Part shown: piece by piece, positions 9,007 to 18,182 of the stretch
Numbering within the stretch: the first letter of the stretch is position 1
Layout: each line of letters starts with the position of its first letter
Assembly (NCBI GenBank): GCA_031363945.1
Contig: JANLVJ010000078.1
Span: 68,858 to 132,857 of the forward strand
DNA from: JANLVJ01 sp031363945
Lineage (GTDB): Bacteria > Bacteroidota > Bacteroidia > Sphingobacteriales > Sphingobacteriaceae
DNA length: 64,000 bases
Direction of reading: 5' to 3'
Program-made: the position numbers and the translations under genes
The notes under the pieces: generated by a model
The model's input: only the letters and a program-made list of their open reading frames with translations
Database searches by the model: none
What the model was told of the DNA's origin: nothing

Positions 9007-9849
9007 CTAATAAGCCAGAGATGAAATCTGTGTTACCAGTGAACTTCCAAAATACCCTGTAGCCTGACTTCCTTCGGTATTCAGGTTTATAATATTTGTT
9101 CTCACATTTACTGGCGTTTTTGAAAAAATTCCTCCATTAATAAGTTCTGTCCTTAGGTCAGCATAAAAATCATAGTACGCCTGACTTAAAGATAAAGCCT
9201 GAAGTTCAACGACATCTCCTCTTTTAAAGGGTGATCGCTGCAAGACTTGTAATTTTTTCAGGTATTTACCATCAATAAGCCGATCATCCAAAATATTTAA
9301 ATCAGCCGCCCGGTTGGCAAGTTTCCCATTTCTAAAAAGTACAAACCGCACATGGTCACCAGGGCCAGGTAGCTCCTGCCCATAAAGAACTGTGTACAAG
9401 CCAGTGGTATCAACACGTAATCCTTTTTCAAGGTATAAGAATCTTATTGAGTCAATTCGGGGCGAACTACGTGCGCACAGGGTACTGGCACTATATTGCT
9501 GGCTGAGATAATTAATCGACAATGTGTAAGTAACACCTTTTTGGGCGCGAATAGTACTGATGACATATTTTCCGGGTTGAACCTCAATCAAGTTTTCAGT
9601 TTGCCCGTTATCAGCATCAATTCTCAATACTGCCCCGCTGATGACCAGATTCGGATTATTATTGAAATAGTTCTGGGTCTTATAAAGAAAAATGGTATCA
9701 GGAGCTGTTTTATCGGTTATTGAACCATCAACAGCCAGAATAGGGGTTGTCGATGGAAGATTAATTTTTACGGTATCGGTACATGATGAACTAGTTAGAA
9801 TCAGCAATAGTAAAATTACCCTGAAAGAATTAAACATCTTTACATACAT
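9007..9849 (-). CDS. DUF4249 lipoprotein, partner of a TonB receptor
   Basis: A lipoprotein with signal sequence ending in the lipobox-like LTSSSC, followed by the DUF4249 pattern: ILAVDGSITDK, an early beta-sandwich with LRIDADNGQTENLIE, and GKYVISTIRAQKGVTYTLSI. It is 280 aa long; a second ATG at 9837 could be the true start. It lies 38 nt after the TonB-dependent receptor on the same strand, the standard pairing of this family in Bacteroidota. Its role as a surface-exposed accessory or binding lipoprotein is inferred. Confidence 0.85.
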   Translation of the reverse strand: MYVKMFNSFRVILLLLILTSSSCTDTVKINLPSTTPILAVDGSITDKTAPDTIFLYKTQNYFNNNPNLVISGAVLRIDADNGQTENLIEVQPGKYVISTIRAQKGVTYTLSINYLSQQYSASTLCARSSPRIDSIRFLYLEKGLRVDTTGLYTVLYGQELPGPGDHVRFVLFRNGKLANRAADLNILDDRLIDGKYLKKLQVLQRSPFKRGDVVELQALSLSQAYYDFYADLRTELINGGIFSKTPVNVRTNIINLNTEGSQATGYFGSSLVTQISSLAY

Positions 9850-9887
9850 ATCTCAAGCATAAAATTGGTCAGATTTAAATCTGGCCG

Positions 9888-12263
9888 TTAAAATTCTACA
9901 TTCCATGTCACAGCCGGTATTGCCGTCCCTATAATTGATAATCGTTCAGCCTGCGTGATATTTGGATTGTTTTTATCAGTTTGAAAATAGATTGAATAGG
10001 CATTTTTTCTTCTGTACACATTATAAATTGAAAACACCCAGTTACTCTGATACCTGCTATGTTCATGTTTCCTGCCATAAAGTGTAGCAGCCAGATCGAG
10101 CCGGTTATAAGAAGGCAACCGATAATTGTTTCTTGAATTCTGGGTATTGTATGGAATTACAATACCCTGAAAAATATAGCGGCTATTGGCGAATGTCGTA
10201 CTTACCCCTGTCTGGTAGGTAAAATCTGCCGAAAAACTCCAGCGTGCAGAGTATTCGTATGTGGCAACAGTACTTAAATTATGCGTACGATCATATTTGG
10301 CTGGGTAATAGTTACCATCATTGATGCCAGGTATTTTTCGTTCGGTTTTTGACAAGGTATAGCTAAGGTAACCCTGTAATCGTCCAGTATTCTTTTTCAT
10401 GTAAAATTCTGCTCCATATGACCTTGCATTGCCATAAAGCAACTCTCCTTCAAGGTTCTTATTCAGTAAAGTTTGCGCCCCGTTTACATAATCAATCTGG
10501 TTATAAAGTTTTTTATAATACAGTTCGACTGAGGTTTCAAAAGCCTGTTTGTACAGATTTTGAAAGTACCCTATAGAGACCTGATCAGCTTTTTCAGGCT
10601 GAATATTATTAGAGGTACTGGCCCAGATATCAAATGGTGAAGCGGCATTTGTATTTGAGATCAGGTGAATATATTGAGCTGTACGGTTATAACTTGCTTT
10701 AATAGAGCTTTCATCGTTTAGAAGGTACCTTACCGAAATACGTGGTTCGAGTGCTGCATATGTTTTTATACTTGAACCTTTGGCATATAAACGTCCGTTA
10801 AAAGCTGTTTTAGTCTGACCTAAAGCTCCAGCGTATGAAAATATGCTGTCACGGGCGGCAGCAACATAATCGAAGACTGACATATGCAGGCCGTATTGTA
10901 CAGAGAGAGCCTTACTTATGTTTAATTGATGCTGAGCATATAAACCATATTCATAGGCCCGCTGTAAAGGGGTACTCAATGTATTAAAGAAAGAAGTACT
11001 CCCTTGAGGTTGAACTTTACCGGGTTCTATATCGTAACGGTTAATACTGGTACCGAATTTTACCTGGTTTGATTTATCAATTGCCCAGTTGAAGTCTGTT
11101 TTTACCTGACTGTTTAAAATATTTGTCAGATATGTAAAGCCGTTCGTGCCAGAAGGTATGCCTAAAGAATTAGTAAAATTGCTAACTCCGGTTGTGCCAT
11201 CTACCTGAAATCTCGGTGAAAACCGGTGTTTCCAGTTAAGACTACCCAAGGCATTACCATAGGTGAAACCAAACTGTCCATTGAAATTTGCTACATCCTG
11301 CCCGTAATATGAGCTCATTTCAAGCTTGTCATTATTGCCCATATTGAATGATGCTTTTGCATTCAGATCATAGAAATAGGCATATGATTTACGGGTAACC
11401 GGGTTATGTGATAGTTTAAGAAATAAATCAGCATAAGACCTTCGGGCTGAAACGAAGAATGTGCTACTTCCTTTCTGAATTGGGCCGCCAAGGGCTAAAC
11501 GGCTTGAAACTGTCCCCAAACCTCCAGAACCACTGATTTTATCAGGATCACCATCTTTTAACCTGACATCAAGAATAGATGACAGGCGGCCAGCATACTC
11601 AGCAGGGATACCCCCCTTTATCAATGTTGCATCCTGAACGGCATCCGGATTATAGACAGAAAAGAAACCGAAGAGGTGTGAACTATTGAATAGGGGCTCT
11701 CTATCCATTAAAACCAGATTCTGGTCTACTCCACCGCCCCTGACATTAAAACCAGTAGCCCCTTCACCAACAGTACTAACACCTGGTAGCGTTAGCACAC
11801 TTCGTATGATATCTACTTCTCCAAATAATGCTGGAAGTTTTTTCAGTGTTTTCATTTCAAGGCGGTGGGTGCCCATATCCATGCTTTTTACCAGATTGCG
11901 GCTTCTATTTGCTTTGACAACAATCTCTGCTGTTTCATGATAGCTTTCCTGCAGCTTAAAATCAAGGCTTGTACGGTTGTCTATAGAGACCTGCTGTTCA
12001 AGGGTTGTAAAACCCAGATAAGCAGCTTCTATTTTATATTTTCCGGCAGGTAAGCTAAAACTATAATAACCTTCACTATTGGTGCTGATGCTTAAATGAA
12101 GTTCTTTAATAGTTAAGGCGACTCCAGCAAGTGGCTCACCTGAATTACTCCGAATATGACCATGAAGAGCGTATTTTTTAATAAGATTTTGCTGGCTGAA
12201 ACAGTTAGCTATGCTGCAACAAAAAGAAATGAATACGAAAAGCAGTGTAATTTTTATGAGCAT
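9888..12263 (-). CDS. TonB-dependent receptor with carboxypeptidase-regulatory N-domain
   Basis: An outer-membrane active-transport receptor of 791 aa. In order: signal peptide (to about 23), a carboxypeptidase-regulatory-like beta-sandwich (about 33-115: GHIRSNSGEPLAGVALTI...YYSFSLPAGKY), a plug domain (about 140-240: PGVSTVGEGATGFNVRGGG), then a 22-strand-type barrel ending TWNVEF with terminal Phe. The N-domain and the DUF4249 partner place it among general Bacteroidota receptors rather than classical siderophore receptors. It is not SusC-like, since no SusD follows. The substrate cannot be inferred. Confidence 0.92.
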   Translation of the reverse strand: MLIKITLLFVFISFCCSIANCFSQQNLIKKYALHGHIRSNSGEPLAGVALTIKELHLSISTNSEGYYSFSLPAGKYKIEAAYLGFTTLEQQVSIDNRTSLDFKLQESYHETAEIVVKANRSRNLVKSMDMGTHRLEMKTLKKLPALFGEVDIIRSVLTLPGVSTVGEGATGFNVRGGGVDQNLVLMDREPLFNSSHLFGFFSVYNPDAVQDATLIKGGIPAEYAGRLSSILDVRLKDGDPDKISGSGGLGTVSSRLALGGPIQKGSSTFFVSARRSYADLFLKLSHNPVTRKSYAYFYDLNAKASFNMGNNDKLEMSSYYGQDVANFNGQFGFTYGNALGSLNWKHRFSPRFQVDGTTGVSNFTNSLGIPSGTNGFTYLTNILNSQVKTDFNWAIDKSNQVKFGTSINRYDIEPGKVQPQGSTSFFNTLSTPLQRAYEYGLYAQHQLNISKALSVQYGLHMSVFDYVAAARDSIFSYAGALGQTKTAFNGRLYAKGSSIKTYAALEPRISVRYLLNDESSIKASYNRTAQYIHLISNTNAASPFDIWASTSNNIQPEKADQVSIGYFQNLYKQAFETSVELYYKKLYNQIDYVNGAQTLLNKNLEGELLYGNARSYGAEFYMKKNTGRLQGYLSYTLSKTERKIPGINDGNYYPAKYDRTHNLSTVATYEYSARWSFSADFTYQTGVSTTFANSRYIFQGIVIPYNTQNSRNNYRLPSYNRLDLAATLYGRKHEHSRYQSNWVFSIYNVYRRKNAYSIYFQTDKNNPNITQAERLSIIGTAIPAVTWNVEF

Positions 12264-12292
12264 TCTTGCCTTAAAGCTTGGTTATTAAAGAG

Positions 12293-12300
12293 CAAACTTA
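12293..12300 (-). promoter_or_regulatory. Candidate -7 box for the TonB receptor operon
   Basis: TAAGTTTG on the minus strand matches TAnnTTTG and lies 29 nt upstream of the receptor ATG. The expected -33 position reads TTAA, so only half the promoter is convincing. Confidence 0.45.
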
Positions 12301-12352
12301 AATTTTTTCTATTTGTTTATTAATTAACGATTATTAAATGGTAAACACCTGA

Positions 12353-12383
12353 TTTTAGGTCTACTTGAAAATCAGTATCTTTG
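12353..12383 (+). promoter_or_regulatory. Candidate Bacteroidota promoter for the Bax-inhibitor-like gene
   Basis: TTTT (12353-12356), 19 nt, then TATCTTTG (12376-12383), which fits TAnnTTTG fully. It lies 19 nt upstream of the ATG at 12403. Confidence 0.6.
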
Positions 12384-12402
12384 TACTTTATTAAACTTAT
12401 AT

Positions 12403-13131
12403 ATGGATAGCAAAACGAATATTGATTATGTACTTTCCTCGCAAAAATCTGCTTTAGGAAATGCGTCTAAAACTTTCCTAGCCAATGTATTTAGCTGGAT
12501 GTTTCTTGCGCTTATTATTTCAGCCGTTGCCTCTCTTGTGTTTGCTTCAAATCAGGTTCTACTCGGGTATCTGGTAAATCCGATGAAAGGTCTTACAGGT
12601 CTGGGTATGCTGGTTATGTTCTCACCACTGGCCTTCGTATTACTGATGTCTTTTGGGTATAATAAACTTTCTTTTCCGCTGCTGATAAGCCTTTTTATGG
12701 TTTATTCGGCAATTACAGGAATCAGTTTAAGTTTCATTTTTCTGGTTTATACCTCATCATCAATTGCTTTGACCTTTGGTATAACAGCTGTTACCTTTGG
12801 AACTATGGCTATTACAGGCTATACCACAAAAACTGACCTGAGTAAGTTCGGTTCTATTATGATGATGCTACTTGTGGGTCTTGTCATTGCAATGGTAGTG
12901 AATATTTTCTTACATAGCTCAGGCCTTGAATACCTACTCAGTTTTCTAGGGGTAGCTGTATTTACCGGTTTAACAGCGTATGATGTTCAGAAAATCAAGC
13001 TTATGTCTGAGTCAATAGAATTCAGTGGAGAAGATAGCCGCAAGGTTGCCGTTATGGGAGCCCTTCGTTTGTACCTTGATTTTATCAACATGTTCTTATT
13101 CATGCTCCGTTTATTTGGAAACAGAAAATAA
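12403..13131 (+). CDS. Bax inhibitor-1/YccA family membrane protein
   Basis: A 242-aa protein with about seven hydrophobic membrane segments (from residue 25 onward) and the family's C-terminal pattern FTGLTAYDVQKIK followed by GALRLYLDFINMFLFMLRLFG. The family includes E. coli YccA, which modulates FtsH, and pH-sensitive calcium leak channels; the function here is unproved. It is monocistronic, with its own promoter and terminator. Confidence 0.92.
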   Translation: MDSKTNIDYVLSSQKSALGNASKTFLANVFSWMFLALIISAVASLVFASNQVLLGYLVNPMKGLTGLGMLVMFSPLAFVLLMSFGYNKLSFPLLISLFMVYSAITGISLSFIFLVYTSSSIALTFGITAVTFGTMAITGYTTKTDLSKFGSIMMMLLVGLVIAMVVNIFLHSSGLEYLLSFLGVAVFTGLTAYDVQKIKLMSESIEFSGEDSRKVAVMGALRLYLDFINMFLFMLRLFGNRK

Positions 13132-13151
13132 GTAACACGATTTTATTAAAT

Positions 13152-13186
13152 AAACCCCGTGGAAATCAAATTCAGCGGGGTTTTTT
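13152..13186 (+). terminator. Intrinsic terminator after the Bax-inhibitor-like gene
   Basis: An 8-bp stem AAACCCCG / CGGGGTTT with a 16-nt loop, partly closed by GAA/TTC, is followed by a T-run. Confidence 0.8.
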
Positions 13187-13281
13187 ATTTTTATATAATA
13201 CCCTAAGCGACTAAGGTTAGGTGCAGTTAGTGGGTTTGGTTAGGTGCATTTATGTCAATTTATAAATAATACAACTGTAAT

Positions 13282-14106
13282 TTAGTGAGGCCCGGTTTCA
13301 ACACGCTGAAATACCAGAAAATGCTGCCATGGCAAAAATTCCTGGTCGCTGATAAGCTTGAAACCATTTGCTGAAAATTCTTTATTGACCTGAACGGCGC
13401 TCATTTTATGCAGGTTTCGTATAGGTACCTCTTTATCTTCAGCCCGATATTCAAGTATAACTACCTGGCCACAGGGTTTCAGTGATTCTCTGACCGAGGC
13501 AAGCATTTCATTTGGGTAGAGCAACTCATGGTAAACATCAACTAACAAAACCACATCTACACTTGAACGAGCAAGTCCTGTTGACTTATCCGTACCTCTC
13601 ACTATTTCTACATTTTTTAAACCCAGCTGGTTTTTACGGTTGGCGAGATAATGCAGCATTTCATCCTGTATTTCTTCAGCATAGATCCTTCCTCCTGATA
13701 ATTTAGGGGCAATTTTAAAGGTATAATATCCTGTTCCTGCGCCAATATCAGCTACGATACTATTTTTTGTAATAGGGAGCTTTTGTATCGCCTGTAAGGT
13801 TTTTTCTTCCTTCTGCCTGTAATCACGTTCGAGCCAGTCGGCTCCGTCAAAACTCATAACTTTGGCAATTTCACGTCCCATATACACTTTACCCACTCCA
13901 TCAGGATCAGCAACTTTATGGGTGTAAACTGATGTATTTGACTTTGATGCCTGGGTTTGAGCTGGTGTTCTGGCATGGGTTAGTGCAGGTGATCTGACTT
14001 GGACCTGAGCAGCATTAACAGGAACTTTAACCTGTGCCTGCATCTGGAAGACGCCCCCTACAACTCCCTGAAAAATTAAAACCCCGAATAATATTCTAAA
14101 TAACAT
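13282..14106 (-). CDS. Exported class I SAM-dependent methyltransferase-like protein
   Basis: The C-terminal 170 residues form a class I methyltransferase domain: the SAM-binding motif VADIGAGTGYYTF, the acidic AEEIQDEM strand end, and LLVDVYHELLYPNEML, as in UbiE-like enzymes. The N terminus looks like a signal peptide (to about MQAQ) followed by a low-complexity linker rich in Ala, Gln, Thr and Pro (about 25-55). Export of a SAM enzyme is odd because SAM is cytoplasmic; the segment could instead be a membrane anchor. It is a single gene and the substrate is unknown. Confidence 0.75.
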   Translation of the reverse strand: MLFRILFGVLIFQGVVGGVFQMQAQVKVPVNAAQVQVRSPALTHARTPAQTQASKSNTSVYTHKVADPDGVGKVYMGREIAKVMSFDGADWLERDYRQKEEKTLQAIQKLPITKNSIVADIGAGTGYYTFKIAPKLSGGRIYAEEIQDEMLHYLANRKNQLGLKNVEIVRGTDKSTGLARSSVDVVLLVDVYHELLYPNEMLASVRESLKPCGQVVILEYRAEDKEVPIRNLHKMSAVQVNKEFSANGFKLISDQEFLPWQHFLVFQRVETGPH

Positions 14107-14237
14107 CTATGATTGATTTAGCAAAAATCAAAATTGGTAAAAGCATAAGTGGGCAAACTACAACTATCAACTGATTAACCTCATAAGGCGGCAATCTACG
14201 GCTATTAACTAGTAGACTTTATTAGCTGATGACCTGC

Positions 14238-15536
14238 CTAGATGAGTCGCTTGATCAGTTGTGTGCTTTTCATTCTTCCCTCTTCGAGCCGGTCACTAAA
14301 AAAGTCTTTCACCTGATTAAAATGGGCTTTATATCCCTCCATATCTCCATAACCGATAATAGCCGACCACTCTCTTACGGCTGAATGAAACTCGAGATCA
14401 TCACCCCTGATTGATTTATCAAATAAGGCTGTCTGTATTGACTCTTCAAGTAAATCTTCATTTTTAAAAAGATATTCTGCGATACCCAGTCTGAGCCTGA
14501 ATGGTGGGGTCTGGCAAACCAGGTTATCATAGGGGTTAACTCCCAGATGTGTCCAGGCATCGACCATGCTGAGCAGACTCAGGTGTGAATTTGGTTTATA
14601 AGCTGCTTTATTAGTTGCCATTGAAAACTCACGCATAATTTCATCATCCAGTAAAACAGGCTTTCGGCTTTCATGAAAAACAAAATCCCGGGCTTTGTAA
14701 AGGCGCTCACGAAATTCTTTTTCTCTTTCCATAATCATCAGTTTGAAAAGCTCTGATTCTGAAACAGCATATCTTCTGACTTGTGTACGCGCATAGGGGT
14801 TTAAAATGGCCAGTCCTGCATAAACGTGTGCCTTATAGCTGAATATACGTAAGGTTGTCAGTATTTTAACATTATCAATTCCACCGGTATAAGCATCATT
14901 TTCCCAGGGGTAGGTGCCTCCTTCTTTCCATGCTGTACCCATACTTTCGAAACCCAGATGGGTGACAGCCTGAGTATCGGCAACAATTTTATCATGTGTA
15001 TGAAAATCAGGCATATGTATCAGCTCACAACCCAGGTTTTCAAAAATAGTTGCAATTCCGTCATATGACGTCTGGCTATTGCGATAGGGTATCATGACAA
15101 TATTCTGACCCCGGGGCTCGAAACCTGGACCATGTAGGGCATGGAGGCTGATTATTTCAACATCTTTTGGCAGAAAGGCTTCAAAAGCTGCAATTTCAGG
15201 ATGCTTGACAGATGTTTGTCCGGCAACGACAGCACCTGTGCGGGTATAAGGCCCATATTCTCTGACTGCTTTACCAATAAGTTCGGCTTCTACGGAATAA
15301 ATAATCAAATCACATTTTCTGGAAATTTCTTTTCCATCTTCAAATACTTCTATCCCGAATGGCGACAGCTCACTGCTCAACCTGATAAATTCTGAAGGCA
15401 GATCGCTACCGCAAACAGAATATCCAGCAGCGGCTAGCGCCTTAGCGTATAATTTGCCCATATCTCCGAGGCCAATTATTCCAATGATCATGTTTTGTTT
15501 CAAGGGCTCCGTATTTTTAGTGATATAATCAGACAT
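14238..15536 (-). CDS. tyrA: Prephenate dehydrogenase, fungal TYR1-like
   Basis: It would convert prephenate to 4-hydroxyphenylpyruvate for tyrosine synthesis. The dinucleotide motif GLGDMG is at residues 22-27. Then follow IIYSVEAELIGKAVREYGP, SLHALHGPG, HDKIVADTQAVTH (about 180-192) and LAILNPYA. This pattern and the length of 432 aa recall yeast Tyr1 (about 450 aa) rather than the shorter 280-370 aa bacterial TyrA. The comparison is from memory and was not aligned. No ACT or chorismate mutase domain is visible. It stands alone, 17 kb from the aroC-pheA operon, which has no tyrA. Confidence 0.85.
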   Translation of the reverse strand: MSDYITKNTEPLKQNMIIGIIGLGDMGKLYAKALAAAGYSVCGSDLPSEFIRLSSELSPFGIEVFEDGKEISRKCDLIIYSVEAELIGKAVREYGPYTRTGAVVAGQTSVKHPEIAAFEAFLPKDVEIISLHALHGPGFEPRGQNIVMIPYRNSQTSYDGIATIFENLGCELIHMPDFHTHDKIVADTQAVTHLGFESMGTAWKEGGTYPWENDAYTGGIDNVKILTTLRIFSYKAHVYAGLAILNPYARTQVRRYAVSESELFKLMIMEREKEFRERLYKARDFVFHESRKPVLLDDEIMREFSMATNKAAYKPNSHLSLLSMVDAWTHLGVNPYDNLVCQTPPFRLRLGIAEYLFKNEDLLEESIQTALFDKSIRGDDLEFHSAVREWSAIIGYGDMEGYKAHFNQVKDFFSDRLEEGRMKSTQLIKRLI

Positions 15537-15700
15537 TAAAGATTGAAATAATTTTCAAATACAGGCCTTACGCATTTTTTAATTTCGTTATACTTGAACT
15601 CTGTAGATTCTAAACAGCTAAAAACATGAGTTTGTTGTTTTTATAATGCGCTGACTTATAATGCTGCACCTACGTACCAAATCAATTTAATAAATTCTGG

Positions 15701-17443
15701 ATGAGCAATTTTGAAATTAAGAAATCAGCAAAAACTTATGATGTAGTAATTGTAGGATCTGGTGCAGGTGGGGGTATGGCTGGTTACATCCTGGCAAAGG
15801 CAGGTGTAAAAGTATTGATGGTTGAGGCTGGTCCTATGTTTGACCCGGCAAAAGACTCACAGCAGCTTAAATGGCCCTGGGAATCGCCCCGTAGAGGGGC
15901 TGGCACGAACAGAGCCTTTGGTGATTTTGATGCGGCTTATGGGGGCTGGGAAATAGAAGGCGAACCTTATACTCAAAAAGATAAATCAGAATTCGGCTGG
16001 TTCAGATCAAGAATGCTTGGTGGCAGAACCAATCACTGGGGCCGTATAGCACTTCGGTTTGGTCAGCATGATTTTAAAGGTAAAACTTTCGACGGGATAG
16101 GCGATGACTGGCCCATTACTTATGATGATGTAAAACCCTTCTATGACCGGGTAGATAAACTTATTGGGGTTTATGGTACGGTAGAGGGTCTTGAAAATAA
16201 TCCCGATGGAGTGTTTCTAAAACCACCAGCTCCCCGTTTGCCTGAGCTTTTTATAAAAAAGGCAGCGGCAAAGGTTGGGGTAAAGGTGATCCCTGGAAGG
16301 GGTTCTGTTTTAACAGAGGCTCTGCCTGGTAATACCGAGCGTGGTGTTTGTTTTAATTGTGCCCAGTGTAGCCGTAGCTGCAAGATCTATGGTGACTTCT
16401 CTGCTTCTTCCTGCCTAGTATTACCTGCTTTAAAGACGGGTAACCTTGAAATCATACCCAATGCCATGGTGCGTGAGGTATTGACAGGTAAAGACGGGCT
16501 GGCCGCCGGGGTTTCTTATATCGATAGAAATACCCTCGAAGAATTCGAGGTCATGGGTCAGACGGTAATACTTGCCGCCAGCTCCTGTGAATCAGCCAGA
16601 ATTATGCTTAATTCAAAATCAACCCTTTTTCCAAATGGTATTGGCAATGGTAGTGGCATTGTTGGCAAATACCTTCATGATTCAACGGGTAAAAATATGG
16701 GGGGTTATCTGCCCCAGCTGATAGATCGTAAGCGTTATAATGAAGATGGTGTTGGCAGCTTGCATATCTATGGCCCATGGGTCAAAGACAATAAAAAATT
16801 AGATTTTCCCAGAGGATATCATATTGAATTCGGCGGTGGCATGGGAATGCCTGGTTACGGGTTTGGGATGGGAATGGAAAGAATGAATGGCAAGCAGCCT
16901 GGCCGTAACGGTGAGAAGAAAGAGGCTGGAGGTTATGGCGCTTCGTTAAAAGATGATTACCGCCGTTTCTTTGGTACAGATGTAGGTATGGCTGGCAGGG
17001 GTATGGCCCTGGCACGGATAACCAACTATTGCGAAATTGACCCTTCTGTTGTAGATAAATTCGGTATTCCGGTACTTCGCTTTAACTATAAATGGGGTGA
17101 TGAAGAAATCAAACAGGTTAAACATATGCAGGAAACTTTTCAGGAGGTGATGCACGCCATGGGTGCTGAAATTCAAGGTGGTATTGATACGGCTGAAAAT
17201 AACTGGGGTATTGAACGACCAGGCCTTATCATTCATGAAGTCGGAACAGTGAGAATGGGTGATGATCCAAAGACATCAGCACTGAATAAATGGTGTCAGT
17301 CACATGAAGTCAAAAACTTATTTGTCACCGATGGTTCATCTTTCGTGCAACAGGGTGATAAAAACCCAACCTGGACAATTCTTGCCCTGTCAATGCGCAC
17401 AGCTGAATATATTATTGATCAAAAAAAGAAGAGTACTATTTAA
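15701..17443 (+). CDS. GMC-family oxidoreductase (catalytic subunit)
   Basis: An FAD-dependent glucose-methanol-choline oxidoreductase of 580 aa. The FAD motif VIVGSGAGGGMAGYILA is at about 15-31, and the second GMC signature MLGGRTNHWGR is near 105. The C-terminal end GTVRMGDDPKTSALNKWCQSHEVKNLFVTDGS is typical of periplasmic sugar/alcohol dehydrogenases of the gluconate dehydrogenase / glucoside 3-dehydrogenase group. It has a Cys-rich segment (CFNCAQCSRSCK). It overlaps functionally with the next gene, 9 nt downstream, which encodes the small subunit. The substrate is probably a sugar but is not fixed by sequence. Confidence 0.88.
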   Translation: MSNFEIKKSAKTYDVVIVGSGAGGGMAGYILAKAGVKVLMVEAGPMFDPAKDSQQLKWPWESPRRGAGTNRAFGDFDAAYGGWEIEGEPYTQKDKSEFGWFRSRMLGGRTNHWGRIALRFGQHDFKGKTFDGIGDDWPITYDDVKPFYDRVDKLIGVYGTVEGLENNPDGVFLKPPAPRLPELFIKKAAAKVGVKVIPGRGSVLTEALPGNTERGVCFNCAQCSRSCKIYGDFSASSCLVLPALKTGNLEIIPNAMVREVLTGKDGLAAGVSYIDRNTLEEFEVMGQTVILAASSCESARIMLNSKSTLFPNGIGNGSGIVGKYLHDSTGKNMGGYLPQLIDRKRYNEDGVGSLHIYGPWVKDNKKLDFPRGYHIEFGGGMGMPGYGFGMGMERMNGKQPGRNGEKKEAGGYGASLKDDYRRFFGTDVGMAGRGMALARITNYCEIDPSVVDKFGIPVLRFNYKWGDEEIKQVKHMQETFQEVMHAMGAEIQGGIDTAENNWGIERPGLIIHEVGTVRMGDDPKTSALNKWCQSHEVKNLFVTDGSSFVQQGDKNPTWTILALSMRTAEYIIDQKKKSTI

Positions 17444-17452
17444 TCAACCCTT

Positions 17453-18085
17453 ATGAACAGACGTGAATCGTTAAAAGCCCTGACATTGGGCTCTCTATCA
17501 GCAGGTTTATTACTTGAAGCCTGTGCCCCGAAAGGTGATGTGCATGATACACCTGCGGTCTCTGCCGATGTGGCCGTAGCAGTGCCAGGCAGGGAACCGT
17601 TTGAGGTTGAACGTGACCGGCAATTAAATGCTAAAACTTTTTTTAGCCCTGATGAGCTTCAGTGTATAACTTTATTGGGAGATATTATCATTCCTAGAGA
17701 TGCCCATTCTGGCAATGCATCAGATGCGAAGGTACCGGCGTTTATCGAGTTTATTGTCAAAGATATGCCCGAGCATCAGGTGCCTATTCGGGGTGGTCTG
17801 CGCTGGTTAAACCTGCGCTCACTGAAGCATTTTAATAAATCATTTGCTTCAGTCACAGATACCGAGCGCATCGCTTTAGTTGAAGAAATTGCCTGGCCAG
17901 AAAAATCAAAACCTGAGGTTAGTCAGGGAGTTTCCTTTTTTAACCATATTCGCGGTTTGGTAGCTACTGGTTTTTTTACCACCGAAATGGGTATTAAAGA
18001 CCTCGGATATGTTGGTAATAAGCCAAATGTCTGGTTGGGTGTACCACCTGAAATTGTAAAGCAGTATGGACTTGAAGGTGTATAG
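17453..18085 (+). CDS. Gluconate 2-dehydrogenase subunit 3-like protein
   Basis: A 210-aa small subunit of the gluconate_2-dh3 family. It begins with a twin-arginine-like signal (NRRESLKALTLGSLSAG) followed by LLEAC, a possible lipoprotein cleavage site. The mature part has the family's FSPDELQCITLLGDIIIPRD opening and HIRGLVATGFFTTEMGIKDLGY near the end. In characterised relatives this subunit carries the GMC flavoprotein through the Tat system as a complex. The 9-nt spacing to the GMC gene supports the same here. No cytochrome c subunit gene follows. Confidence 0.88.
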   Translation: MNRRESLKALTLGSLSAGLLLEACAPKGDVHDTPAVSADVAVAVPGREPFEVERDRQLNAKTFFSPDELQCITLLGDIIIPRDAHSGNASDAKVPAFIEFIVKDMPEHQVPIRGGLRWLNLRSLKHFNKSFASVTDTERIALVEEIAWPEKSKPEVSQGVSFFNHIRGLVATGFFTTEMGIKDLGYVGNKPNVWLGVPPEIVKQYGLEGV

Positions 18086-18117
18086 TATTTAATTACACCT
18101 CTGTAATTTCTTTTTTT
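18076..18117 (+). terminator. Weak hairpin and T-run after the GMC operon
   Basis: A 7-bp stem AGGTGTA / TACACCT spans the stop codon, and a T7 run follows 10 nt later. The gap makes it a poor intrinsic terminator. Confidence 0.35.
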
Positions 18118-18182
18118 ACAAAATGGCATTATTTATGAGCACGTCAGGCCGACCGTCTTGAATGATTTATAAACCAAATAAA

